Assembly: GCA_964629825.1 (NCBI GenBank)
Contig: CAZVUW010000049.1
Coordinates: 1-23,603 of the forward strand
Length of the DNA stretch: 23,603 bases
Direction of reading: 5' to 3'
Source: CAZVUW01 sp964629825
GTDB taxonomy: Bacteria > Actinomycetota > Nitriliruptoria > Euzebyales > Egibacteraceae
The notes beneath the pieces are model-generated. The model was not told where the DNA came from. It was given only the letters and a program-made list of their open reading frames with translations, and did no database searches. Position 1 is the first letter of the stretch. The number at the start of each line of letters is the position of its first letter. The translations under genes and the position numbers were made by a program. Below are positions 13,454-20,882 of the stretch, piece after piece.

Positions 13454-15349
13454 ATGGAGACCACGTCCGCCGATTCCCTGCCGGTGGCGCACTCCCGGCG
13501 CCGCATCCCGCGCCTCCTCCTGATCCTCGGAGTGGTGCTGCTCGCCATGCTCGCGTTGGGGCTGATCACCTTCGCGGGACTGCGCTTCGCACGCGCGGGC
13601 GCCCTGCCCGGCGCGCGCGTCAACGGCGTTGAGGTCGGCGGGCTCCAAGGGGAGCGTCTGGTCGCGGCGGTGGCGGACGCTGGCACCGACGACCTCGTCA
13701 TAACGGTGGTGCGCGGCCCCGCGCGCTGGCAGGCCACCGGTGCCGAGCTCGGCTATTCGATGGACGTCGAGGCCACGGTCGAGCAGGTGCTCCTCCACGG
13801 CCGCCAGCCCAACCCCTTAGAGGCCCTGCGCGATCATCTCCGGGCCTTCCGTGGCAAGACCGACGTCGAGCCGGTCCACTCGGTGGACGAGGACGTCCTC
13901 GCCGAGAAGCTCGCCGAGGCGGCCGAGGTGCTTGGCGCCGAGCCCGTCGAGGGCGACCTGGAGATCTCCGGCGTCGCCGTGACGCGGGTCGAGCCGGCCG
14001 CCGGCGCCGAGATCGACACCGAGGCCCTGGGTGCCGAGATCAGGGCGGCCCTGCTGGAACGCGGCCCGCACGCGATCGAGGCGCCGGCGCGCGAGCTGCC
14101 GCCGGAGACCACCCCTGAGGACGTCGACGAGGTCGAGGCGCTTGCGGTGCGCGCCGTGTCGGGTCCGGTCGAGCTCAGCCGCAACGGCGTCACCCTCACC
14201 TTCTCGCCCGAGCAGATCGGCGACCTGCTCGAGGTCGAGCGCGACGGCGGCGATCTGTCGCTGGTGATCCCGCCGGACCAGCTCGCCGCGCAGGTTCCGG
14301 ACAGCACGATCGCCCAGCTCGCCAGCGAGCCGCAGGACGCCACGATCGAGCTGGTCAACGGAGTCGTCCGGATCACCGAGTCCGTCGACGGCTTCTCATT
14401 CGACGCCGAGGCCGCTGCGGCGCAGCTGCTCGAGGTGGCGACCGGGACCGGTGAGCGCAGCGCCGAGCTGGCCGGCGAGGTGATCGAGCCGGACCTCTCC
14501 ACCGAGGACGCTGAGGCGCTCGGCATCAAGGAGCAGGTGTCGACCTTCACGACCAACCATCCCTGCTGCCAGAGCCGGGTCACGAACATCCACCGCATCG
14601 CCGACCTGGTGGACGGCGTGATCATCAAGCCGGGCGAGACCTTCTCGCTGAACGGCCACGTCGGCGAGCGCACCACCGAGAAGGGCTTCGTCGGCGGCGG
14701 GGCGATCCAGAACGGCCTGTTCGTGAACGAGGTGGGCGGCGGCGTCAGCCAGTTCACGACCACCATGTTCAACGCGGCCTTCTTCGGCGGCTACGAGATC
14801 ACCGAGCACAAGCCGCACAGCTACTACATCAGCCGCTATCCGGAGGGCCGCGAGGCGACGCTGAACTGGCCGGACGTGGACCTGAAGATCCACAACAACT
14901 CCCCCTATGGGATCCTGGTCGACACGTCCTACACGGACACCTCGATCACGGTCTCGTTCTGGGGCACCACGTGGGTCGAGGTCGAGTCCACGACCGGGCC
15001 GCGGCACAACTTCACCACCGGCGGCACCCGAACGGTCGAGAACCCCAACCTCCCGCCGGGCACCGAACGCGTGACCCAGAACGCCGGCACCGGCTTCGAT
15101 GTGGTCGTCACGCGCACCCTGCGCTTCCCGGACGGGCGGGTGGAGACCGAGGAGTTCTTCACCCGCTACCTGCCGGAGCCGCGGATCGTCGAGCGCAACT
15201 CCAAGCGCCCGCCCGCCGCGGCCACCCCCAAGCCGCCCGCCAGCCCGCCGGCGGACCAGGGCGGTGACGGCGGTGGCGATGACGGCGGTGGCGATGACGG
15301 CGGCGGCGATGACGGCGGCGATGGCGGCGGGGACGACGGCGACGGCTAG
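13454..15349 (+). CDS. VanW/YoaR-family envelope protein
   Basis: 631 residues, anchored by one helix at about 20-45 after a short basic N-terminus, with the rest outside. Two peptidoglycan-binding-type regions (PG_binding_4-like) seem to span about 55-200 and 235-345; the second opens GPVELSRNGVTLTFSPEQIG. The VanW domain is at about 365-495 and has the usual KPGETFSLN, GFVGGGAIQNG, GGGVSQFTTTMFNAAF and HSYYISRYPEG blocks. A beta segment at 545-580 resembles a G5-like strand pair. The last 30 residues are almost only Gly and Asp. VanW lies in some vancomycin-resistance clusters but its biochemical role is unknown. ATG 13454 is chosen since it directly precedes the membrane anchor. It diverges from the M23 hydrolase. 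Confidence 0.88.
   Translation: METTSADSLPVAHSRRRIPRLLLILGVVLLAMLALGLITFAGLRFARAGALPGARVNGVEVGGLQGERLVAAVADAGTDDLVITVVRGPARWQATGAELGYSMDVEATVEQVLLHGRQPNPLEALRDHLRAFRGKTDVEPVHSVDEDVLAEKLAEAAEVLGAEPVEGDLEISGVAVTRVEPAAGAEIDTEALGAEIRAALLERGPHAIEAPARELPPETTPEDVDEVEALAVRAVSGPVELSRNGVTLTFSPEQIGDLLEVERDGGDLSLVIPPDQLAAQVPDSTIAQLASEPQDATIELVNGVVRITESVDGFSFDAEAAAAQLLEVATGTGERSAELAGEVIEPDLSTEDAEALGIKEQVSTFTTNHPCCQSRVTNIHRIADLVDGVIIKPGETFSLNGHVGERTTEKGFVGGGAIQNGLFVNEVGGGVSQFTTTMFNAAFFGGYEITEHKPHSYYISRYPEGREATLNWPDVDLKIHNNSPYGILVDTSYTDTSITVSFWGTTWVEVESTTGPRHNFTTGGTRTVENPNLPPGTERVTQNAGTGFDVVVTRTLRFPDGRVETEEFFTRYLPEPRIVERNSKRPPAAATPKPPASPPADQGGDGGGDDGGGDDGGGDDGGDGGGDDGDG
15266..15346 (+). repeat. Tandem 15-bp repeats coding a Gly-Asp tail
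   Basis: Two identical units GACGGCGGTGGCGAT (15266-15280, 15281-15295), a third with one change (15296-15310), then shortened copies to the stop codon. They encode DGGGD repeats at the C-terminus of the VanW protein. The tail may bind calcium or act as a flexible spacer; the unit number is likely to vary between strains by slippage. Confidence 0.85.
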
Positions 15350-15356
15350 AGACTGC

Positions 15357-15381
15357 GCCAGCGCCCGTGGCGCGCGCTGGC
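15357..15381 (+). terminator. GC hairpin after the VanW gene, terminator-like
   Basis: GCCAGCGC (15357-15364) and GCGCTGGC (15374-15381) pair perfectly over 8 bp with a 9-nt loop, 7 nt past the stop codon. No U-tract follows. Confidence 0.45.
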
Positions 15382-15427
15382 CGTGGCAGACTGCGCGCGT
15401 GCAGCGACCACAACCTGATCGACACTG

Positions 15428-16750
15428 ATGGACCTGATAGCCGGGTTCGCGGCGCTGGCGCTGCTGATCGCGGCCAACGGCTGGTTCGTCCTCGGCGAGT
15501 TCGCCTTCGTGGCCGCCCGCCGCCCGCAGGTAGAGGAGACGGCCTCGCGCGGCGATCCCCGGGCGGCAGCGGCCCTGGACGTGATCGACCGGCTGTCGTT
15601 CATGCTGTCGGGCGCACAGCTGGGGATAACCGTCACCTCCCTGGTCGTGGGGTTCCTGGTCGAGCCCGTCTTCAGCCGTGCGCTCAGCCCGCTGGTCGCC
15701 GCCCTCGGGCTGCCGGCGGAGCAGACCACGCCGATCGCCATCGCCACCGGGATCATCCTGTCGACCGCCGCCCAGATGGTGTTCGGCGAGCTGGCGCCGA
15801 AGAACCTCGGCATCGCGCGGCCGGAGGCCTTCGCGATCAGCGTGGCGCGCGGGGTCCGGTGGTACCTGGCGGTGGCGGGGCCCGTCATCAGGCTGTTCGA
15901 CAGCGCCGCCGCACGCCTGCTGCGCCTGGTCGGCATCGAGCCCGTCGAGCAGCTGCCCGCCGGCGTCGGACCCGAGGAGCTCGGGATCATCATCGCCGAG
16001 TCCGGTCGCGGTGGCGTCCTGAGCGACGAGCAGGCGACGCTGCTCGAGCGCGCGCTCGAGTTCAGCACCCTGCGCGCGGCCGAGGTGATGGTCCCCCGCC
16101 CACAGGTCGTGCACATCTCCGGCACCGCGACCTGTGAGGACCTGCAGCGCCTGGCGGTCGAGACGGGGCGCTCGCGCTTCCCCGTGGTGCGCGACGAAGA
16201 CCTCGACGACGTCCTCGGAGTCGTCGTGGCCAAGGACGTCCTGCGCCTGCCGCCCGCAGAGCGGGCGCGCCGCCCGGTCACCGACCTGGCCGTGGAGCCG
16301 CTGGTCGTGCCCGAGTCCACGCTGCTCGGGCCGCTGCTGGCCGAGCTCCGCCAGGCGCACACGGCGCTCGCGGTCGTCGTCGACGAGCACGGCGGCACGG
16401 CCGGCGTGCTGTCCCTGGAGGACCTGGTCGAGGAGCTCGTGGGCGCGATACGCGACGAGTACGACCCAGAGGAGCCGCAGGTCCAGCCGCTGGCCGGCGG
16501 GATCTTCCTGGCGCCCGCGTCGTGGCGCCCCGCCGAGATCAGCCGGGAGACCCGTCTGCACCTGCCGGAGGGCGACTATGAGACCGTGAGCGGGCTGGTG
16601 ATGGAGCGGCTTGGCCGCGTGCCCTCGCCCGGAGACGTCGTCGAGCTCCCGGGGGTCTCCGTCAAGGTCGTCACGATGGACGGCTACGCCGTCGACCGTG
16701 TGCTGCTGGTCCCGCGCGAGGCCCCCGAGGGCGGGGAGGCGACGTCCTGA
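15428..16750 (+). CDS. CorC/HlyC-family membrane protein (DUF21-CBS), copy 1
   Basis: 440 residues. The N-terminal DUF21 membrane domain (about 1-170) has NGWFVLGEFAFVAARR in helix 1 and MVFGELAPKNLGIARPE near its end. A CBS pair at about 215-345 follows, with EVMVPRPQV at its entry and GVLSLEDLVEELVG at its exit. A small CorC_HlyC domain at 360-435 ends the chain. Relatives include bacterial CorC/MpfA and animal CNNM, linked to magnesium export or regulation; the old name hemolysin is misleading. ATG 15428 is the only fitting start, since an in-frame stop lies 12 nt upstream; it has no Shine-Dalgarno. Copy 2 follows directly, and the two may form a heterodimer. Confidence 0.92.
   Translation: MDLIAGFAALALLIAANGWFVLGEFAFVAARRPQVEETASRGDPRAAAALDVIDRLSFMLSGAQLGITVTSLVVGFLVEPVFSRALSPLVAALGLPAEQTTPIAIATGIILSTAAQMVFGELAPKNLGIARPEAFAISVARGVRWYLAVAGPVIRLFDSAAARLLRLVGIEPVEQLPAGVGPEELGIIIAESGRGGVLSDEQATLLERALEFSTLRAAEVMVPRPQVVHISGTATCEDLQRLAVETGRSRFPVVRDEDLDDVLGVVVAKDVLRLPPAERARRPVTDLAVEPLVVPESTLLGPLLAELRQAHTALAVVVDEHGGTAGVLSLEDLVEELVGAIRDEYDPEEPQVQPLAGGIFLAPASWRPAEISRETRLHLPEGDYETVSGLVMERLGRVPSPGDVVELPGVSVKVVTMDGYAVDRVLLVPREAPEGGEATS
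16733..16739 (+). promoter_or_regulatory. Strong Shine-Dalgarno GGGGAGG at the end of CorC copy 1
   Basis: GGGGAGG lies inside the last codons of copy 1 and 7 nt before the CTG of CTGA. No ATG, GTG or TTG in the frame of copy 2 lies within reach of it; the first is 80 bp away. Its position suggests translational coupling of the two paralogues. Confidence 0.5.
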
Positions 16751-16818
16751 GCGCCCTGCCTGCCCTTCTGCTCGGTGTCGCCGCGGAGCCCCGCGGCGCC
16801 AGCCTGGGCGCCATCGCC

Positions 16819-18111
16819 ATGGCGCTTGCGCTGCTGGCCGGCAACGGCTTCTTCGTCGCGGCGGAGTTCGCGCTGCTGGCGGCGCGCCGGTCGCGGATGG
16901 AGCAGCTGGCGGCGGCCGGCTCCAAGGCCGCAGTCAGCGCCGTGTCGGGTCTGCGGCAGCTGTCGCTCATGCTTGCCGGCGCCCAGCTCGGCATCACCGT
17001 CATGTCCTTCGGCCTGGGCGCAGTCGCCGAGCCCGCCGTGGCGGCGGCGCTCGAGGGCCTGCTCGGTCGCACCGACCTGCCGGCGACGCTGCGGCACACG
17101 ATCGCGCTGATCATCGCGCTGGCGATCGTCGTCTTCCTGCACATGGTCGTCGGCGAGATGGCGCCCAAGTCGTGGGCGATCTCCGACCCGGAGGGCTCGG
17201 CGCTGCTGCTCGCTCGTCCCTTCCGCGGGTTCGTCATCGTGTTCAGGCCGATCATCCGGCTGCTCAACCAGATGGCGAACCAGGTGGTGCGCTGGTGCGG
17301 CGTGGAGCCGCAGGACGAGCGGGCGCTGGTGCACAGCCCCAGCGACCTGCTGCTGCTGGTCGAGGCCTCGGCCCGCACCGGCGACCTCGAGGCGGAGCAC
17401 CGCGAGCTGCTGGCCCGAGCGCTGGTGCTGTCGCGGCTGGACGCCCAGTCGGCCATGGTCCCGCGCTCGGACGTCGTGGCCGTTCCGGCGGAGGCGACCG
17501 TGCCGGAGCTCGAGCGGATAGCGAGCAGCAGCGGCCGCTCCCGCATGCCGGTGTACGACGGCGACCTCGACCGGATCGTCGGCATCCTCCACGTGAAGGA
17601 CCTGCTCGCGGTGGCACCCGGCCGCCGGGACACCACCACCGCGGCCGACCTGGCCCGACCGGCGATGATCACCCCCGAGTCCCGGCCCGTGCAGGACCTG
17701 ATGGTGGAGATGCGGGCCGAGCGGGCCCACATCGCCGTCGTGGTCGACGAGTACGGCTCGCTGAGCGGCGTGGTCACGCTGGAGGATCTGGTCGAGGAGC
17801 TGATCGGCGACTTCGCCGACGAATCCGACCGCATCCTCAGGGTCGTCCGTCGCCGACCCGACGGATCGGTCCTGTTCCCGGCCACCCTGCGCCCCGACGA
17901 GCTGCGGGCCGCCGACATCGCCGACCTGCCCGAGGGGCCGTGGGAGACGGCCGCGGGCTACGTGATCGCCGAGCTGGACCGCATCCCGCGCGTGGGCGAC
18001 CGGGTCGAATCACCCGACGGAGTGCTCACCGTGAGTCGCATGGACGGCCAGCGGGTGCTGGAGCTGATGCTGCAGCCCCGCCCGCCGTCAGACTCGGCCC
18101 AGGATCAGTAG
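16819..18111 (+). CDS. CorC/HlyC-family membrane protein (DUF21-CBS), copy 2
   Basis: Same architecture as the gene before it: DUF21 with NGFFVAAEFALLAARR and MVVGEMAPKSWAISDPE, a CBS pair entered by SAMVPRSDV and left by GVVTLEDLVEELIG, then a CorC_HlyC domain with AGYVIAEL. From ATG 16819 it has 430 residues, but this ATG has no ribosome-binding site and leaves helix 1 about eight residues shorter than in copy 1. An in-frame CTG at 16747 overlaps the stop of copy 1 (CTGA) and has GGGGAGG 7 nt upstream; starting there gives 454 residues. I give the conventional start here and raise the other in the findings. Its 3' end overlaps the convergent MoeB-rhodanese gene by 7 bp. Confidence 0.92.
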   Translation: MALALLAGNGFFVAAEFALLAARRSRMEQLAAAGSKAAVSAVSGLRQLSLMLAGAQLGITVMSFGLGAVAEPAVAAALEGLLGRTDLPATLRHTIALIIALAIVVFLHMVVGEMAPKSWAISDPEGSALLLARPFRGFVIVFRPIIRLLNQMANQVVRWCGVEPQDERALVHSPSDLLLLVEASARTGDLEAEHRELLARALVLSRLDAQSAMVPRSDVVAVPAEATVPELERIASSSGRSRMPVYDGDLDRIVGILHVKDLLAVAPGRRDTTTAADLARPAMITPESRPVQDLMVEMRAERAHIAVVVDEYGSLSGVVTLEDLVEELIGDFADESDRILRVVRRRPDGSVLFPATLRPDELRAADIADLPEGPWETAAGYVIAELDRIPRVGDRVESPDGVLTVSRMDGQRVLELMLQPRPPSDSAQDQ

Positions 18112-19274
18112 GTCGGGATCGAGTCGTCGATCTGGCGCGCGTAGGCGTTGATGCCGCCGCGCAGGTGCTTCACCCGCCCGAAGCCGGCGCCGCGCATCAG
18201 CTCCAGCGCGTCGAGCGAGCGCACGCCGGTCTTGCAGTGCAGGACGATCTCGGCGTCGGTGTCGAGCTCGTTCAGCTTGCTCGGCAGCTCCCCCAGCGGG
18301 ATCAGCTCGGCCCCGGGGATGCGGCTGATCTGGTACTCGTGCGGCTCACGGACGTCGATGACCTTGACCCGCTCGCGGATGGCCTCGAACTCGGCGGGGG
18401 TGAGCTCCAGGTCGCTGAGGTCCGCCGCGGTCGAGGACTCGCGGTCGTGCGCGGGAACGCCGCAGAACTCCTCGTAGTCGATCAGCTCGGTGACGGTCGG
18501 GTTCTTGCCGCAAACCGGGCACTCGGGGTCCTTGTTCACCCGGATCGTCTGCCAGCGGTTCTCGAGCGCGTCGTAGATCTGCATGCGCCCGATCAGCGGC
18601 TCGCCGATGCCGGTCAGCAGCTTGATCCCCTCGGTCGCCTGACCGGCGCCGATCGTGGCGCAGATGACGCCGAACACGCCGCCCTCGGCGCAGCTCGGGA
18701 CCATCCCCGGCGGCGGTGGCTCGGGAAACATGCAGCGGTAGCAGGGGCCTTCCTTGGCGTAGAAGACCGCCAGCTGGCCGTCGAAGCGGAAGATCGAGCC
18801 GTACACGTTCGGCTTGCCGAGCAGCACGCAGGCGTCGTTGACCAGGTAGCGCGTCGGGAAGTTGTCGGTCCCGTCGATGACGATGTCGTAGTCGGCGATG
18901 ATGTCCAGGGCGTTGGCGCTGGACAGCAGCGTCTCGTGCACCCGGACGTCCACGTACGGGTTGATATCGAGGATCGTCTCGCGGGCGGACTCGGTCTTGC
19001 GCTTGCCCAGGTCTGAGGTTCCGTGGATGACCTGGCGGTGCAGGTTGGACTCGTCGACGACGTCGTAGTCCACCAGGCCGATGGTCCCGACGCCCGCCGC
19101 GGCCAGGTACATCGCCAGCGGCGAGCCCAGGCCGCCGGTGCCGACCAGCAGGACCTTGGACGCCTTCAGCCTGCCCTGCCCCTCGACTCCGACGTTGGGC
19201 ATGATCAGATGGCGGCTGTAGCGCCGGATCTCGTCCTTGGTCAGGGGCGCAGGTTCACGGATCAACGGTTCCAT
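18105..19274 (-). CDS. moeZ: MoeB/ThiF adenylyltransferase fused to rhodanese (MoeZ-like)
   Basis: Adenylates the C-terminal glycine of ubiquitin-like sulfur carriers (MoaD, ThiS or CysO types) and, through its rhodanese domain, turns it into a thiocarboxylate for molybdopterin, thiamine or cysteine synthesis. 389 residues. ATP-binding VGTGGLGSP is at 44-52, and RQVIHGTSDLGKRK is at 80-93. Zinc cysteines form two pairs, CYRC (178, 181) and CPVC (252, 255). Catalytic Cys195 lies in PSCAEGGVFG. The rhodanese domain (about 285-389) has active-site Cys347 in HCKTGVRS. ATG 19274 is chosen as the family start although no Shine-Dalgarno precedes it. It diverges from the ACC deaminase-like gene and lies 1.7 kb from the SUF genes. 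The exact carrier partner is not visible. Confidence 0.93.
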   Translation of the reverse strand: MEPLIREPAPLTKDEIRRYSRHLIMPNVGVEGQGRLKASKVLLVGTGGLGSPLAMYLAAAGVGTIGLVDYDVVDESNLHRQVIHGTSDLGKRKTESARETILDINPYVDVRVHETLLSSANALDIIADYDIVIDGTDNFPTRYLVNDACVLLGKPNVYGSIFRFDGQLAVFYAKEGPCYRCMFPEPPPPGMVPSCAEGGVFGVICATIGAGQATEGIKLLTGIGEPLIGRMQIYDALENRWQTIRVNKDPECPVCGKNPTVTELIDYEEFCGVPAHDRESSTAADLSDLELTPAEFEAIRERVKVIDVREPHEYQISRIPGAELIPLGELPSKLNELDTDAEIVLHCKTGVRSLDALELMRGAGFGRVKHLRGGINAYARQIDDSIPTY

Positions 19275-19299
19275 AGGGGGATCAACCGATCTGGACGCG

Positions 19300-19328
19300 A
19301 TGACATTCCTGACGGCGAATGGTATGTC
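19300..19328 (+). promoter_or_regulatory. Probable promoter of the ACC deaminase-like gene
   Basis: ATGACA (19300-19305) and TATGTC (19323-19328) are spaced by 17 bp, giving a leader of about 49 nt. The -10 region overlaps a minus-strand TACCAT (19324-19319) that could serve the divergent moeZ, so the two genes may compete for polymerase. Confidence 0.4.
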
Positions 19329-19383
19329 CGGCCCCCGAGCCGCTGACCGCCTCCGCAGTGCAAACGTTCGGTAGGAGCAGCTG

Positions 19384-20415
19384 ATGAGCCTGAGCGACTT
19401 CCCACGCATCCCGCTGATGTTCGGCCCCTCGCCGATCCACCCGCTGCGGCGGCTGTCCGAGCACCTCGGCGGGCAGGTCGAGATCTGGGCCAAGCGCGAG
19501 GACTGCAACTCGGGCATCGCCTTCGGTGGCAACAAGGTCCGAAAGCTCGAGTACCTCGCCGCCGACGCGCTCGCCCAGGGCTGCGACACGCTCGTCTCCA
19601 TCGGCGGTGTGCAGTCCAACCACACCCGCGCCGTCACCGGCGTGGCGGCGCACCTCGGCCTGAAGGCGGTGACGGTCCAGGAGCGCTGGGTCGACTGGCC
19701 GGCCACGTTCACCAACGAGGCGGGCGAGGACATCTACGAGAAGGTCGGCAACCTGCAGCTCACCCGGATTCTGGGCGGCGACGTCCGCATAGATCCGGCC
19801 GGCTTTGACATCGGGATCCGCGACAGCTGGCAGCGCGCCCTGGCCTCGGTCGAGGAGGCCGGCGGCAAGCCCTACGCCATCCCCGCGGGGGCCTCCGACC
19901 ATCCGCTGGGCGGCCTGGGGTTCGCTCGCTGGGCAGCCGAGGTCGCAGAGCAGGAGGTCGAGCTCGGGCTGCACTTCGACACCATCGTCGTGTGCACGGT
20001 GACCGGCTCCACCCACGCCGGCATGATCGCCGGGTTCGCGCTGGAGGGCCGTGGCCGGAGGGTGATCGGCATCGACGCGTCCGCGACGATGGACAAGACG
20101 CGCGAGCAGCTCACCAGGATCGCCAGGCAGACGGCGGAGGCGATCGGCCTCGACCGCCCGCTGACCGACGAGGACATCGAGCTGGTCGACGGCTACTCGG
20201 CCGGCACCTACGGCATCCCGGACGAGACCACCCTGGACGCCATCCGAACGGTCGCGCGGCTGGAGGGGGTCATCACCGACCCGGTGTACGAGGGCAAGTC
20301 GATGGCGGGCCTCATCGGGATGGTGCGCTCCGGCGAGATCCCGCCCGGCTCGAAGGTCCTGTACGCCCACCTCGGCGGGCAGCCCGCCCTGTCCGCCTAC
20401 GCCGGGGTCCTCTGA
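19384..20415 (+). CDS. acdS: 1-aminocyclopropane-1-carboxylate deaminase-like PLP enzyme
   Basis: ACC deaminase opens the plant ethylene precursor ACC to 2-oxobutanoate and ammonia; close relatives are D-cysteine desulfhydrases. 343 residues against about 338 in Pseudomonas. The chain follows the Pseudomonas type closely: FGPSPIHPLRRLSEHLGG, AKREDCNSGIAFGGNK with PLP lysine Lys51, GFDIGIR, VTGSTHAGM, TDPVYEGKSM and KVLYAHLGG. The two residues used to tell it from D-cysteine desulfhydrase are of deaminase type: Glu303 (Pseudomonas E295) and Leu330 (L322). Two oddities: SNHTR at 78-82, where deaminases have SNQTR, and about eight extra residues near 110-118. ATG 19384 has AGGAG (19373-19377) 6 nt upstream. 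Confidence 0.85.
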   Translation: MSLSDFPRIPLMFGPSPIHPLRRLSEHLGGQVEIWAKREDCNSGIAFGGNKVRKLEYLAADALAQGCDTLVSIGGVQSNHTRAVTGVAAHLGLKAVTVQERWVDWPATFTNEAGEDIYEKVGNLQLTRILGGDVRIDPAGFDIGIRDSWQRALASVEEAGGKPYAIPAGASDHPLGGLGFARWAAEVAEQEVELGLHFDTIVVCTVTGSTHAGMIAGFALEGRGRRVIGIDASATMDKTREQLTRIARQTAEAIGLDRPLTDEDIELVDGYSAGTYGIPDETTLDAIRTVARLEGVITDPVYEGKSMAGLIGMVRSGEIPPGSKVLYAHLGGQPALSAYAGVL

Positions 20416-20429
20416 GCTGCCCGGGACGC

Positions 20430-20452
20430 TCGACCCCACCGCGGCGGGTCGA
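20430..20452 (+). terminator. GC hairpin after the ACC deaminase-like gene
   Basis: TCGACCC (20430-20436) and GGGTCGA (20446-20452) form a perfect 7-bp stem with a 9-nt loop, 14 nt past the stop codon. GAAAG, not a U-tract, follows. Confidence 0.4.
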
Positions 20453-20458
20453 AAGTCC

Positions 20459-20487
20459 ACGACATCGGGTATGCGCGTGCTGATAAT
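20459..20487 (+). promoter_or_regulatory. Probable promoter of the 89-residue unknown gene
   Basis: ACGACA (20459-20464) and GATAAT (20482-20487) are separated by 17 bp. GATAAT differs from the TATAAT consensus at one base, unusually good for this genome. Transcription would begin near 20494 and give a leader of about 100 nt. Confidence 0.55.
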
Positions 20488-20493
20488 GGCTCT

Positions 20494-20596
20494 GCCCGCT
20501 CGCCCGGTGGGCGCAGTGGGAGGGTCGCGGCGGCGACCTGCCGACCGCGGCCGCATCGAACCGCGCCGCAGCTAGCGGCAGGGAGGAGCACGCGCA
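20494..20596 (+). promoter_or_regulatory. GC-rich hairpin-bearing leader of the unknown gene
   Basis: Three stems are visible in the predicted leader. CGCCC-GGT-GGGCG is at 20501-20513. GGTCGC-GGCG-GCGACC at 20523-20538 has six perfect pairs. GCCGC-AGCTA-GCGGC at 20565-20579 ends 1 nt before the strong GGGAGGAG ribosome-binding site (20581-20588). I see no match to a known riboswitch class. Confidence 0.4.
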
Positions 20597-20866
20597 GTGG
20601 TTGGCACCAAGGAAGCAGAGGTCGACACCATCCCAGGCGCCAAGATCAGCGGCTCGGGGACCAGCCCGACCGACCCGCAGGTGCGGGAGTTCCCGCCGCT
20701 GACAACCGAACAGCGTGTAGCCGTGCGCCACGCGCTCATCGACGAGGGCTTTGAGCGAATCGGCGCCACACCCGATCCAGGCGACGGAGCCTACGAGGAG
20801 CGCTGGTTCTCCTCCAGCCACGACGGCAGGACCTACGTGACCGTCCGCTGGGCGCCGAAGGTCTGA
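20597..20866 (+). CDS. Small soluble protein of unknown function
   Basis: 89 residues, no signal peptide, membrane segment or cysteine. Residues 1-35 are polar with Gly, Thr and Pro and probably flexible; residues 36-89 look folded, with a helix around TEQRVAVRHALIDEGFERI and a strand pair at EERWFSSS and RTYVTVRWAPKV. I do not recognise a family. GTG 20597 is well supported by GGGAGGAG (20581-20588) 8 nt upstream. It has its own good promoter and sits between the ACC deaminase-like gene and the convergent SUF operon, so it is probably a single-gene unit. Confidence 0.75.
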   Translation: MVGTKEAEVDTIPGAKISGSGTSPTDPQVREFPPLTTEQRVAVRHALIDEGFERIGATPDPGDGAYEERWFSSSHDGRTYVTVRWAPKV

Positions 20867-20882
20867 CCGCAGGAAGTCCCAG

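Noticed and set aside
14396..16561. A 721-codon open frame antisense to the VanW and CorC genes
   Set aside because: It spans two unrelated genes and their intergenic region and has no recognisable domain.
19361..19370. CAAACGTTCG as an operator before the ACC deaminase-like gene
   Set aside because: It is an imperfect 10-bp palindrome with two mismatched positions, which is common by chance, and no regulator gene is next to it.
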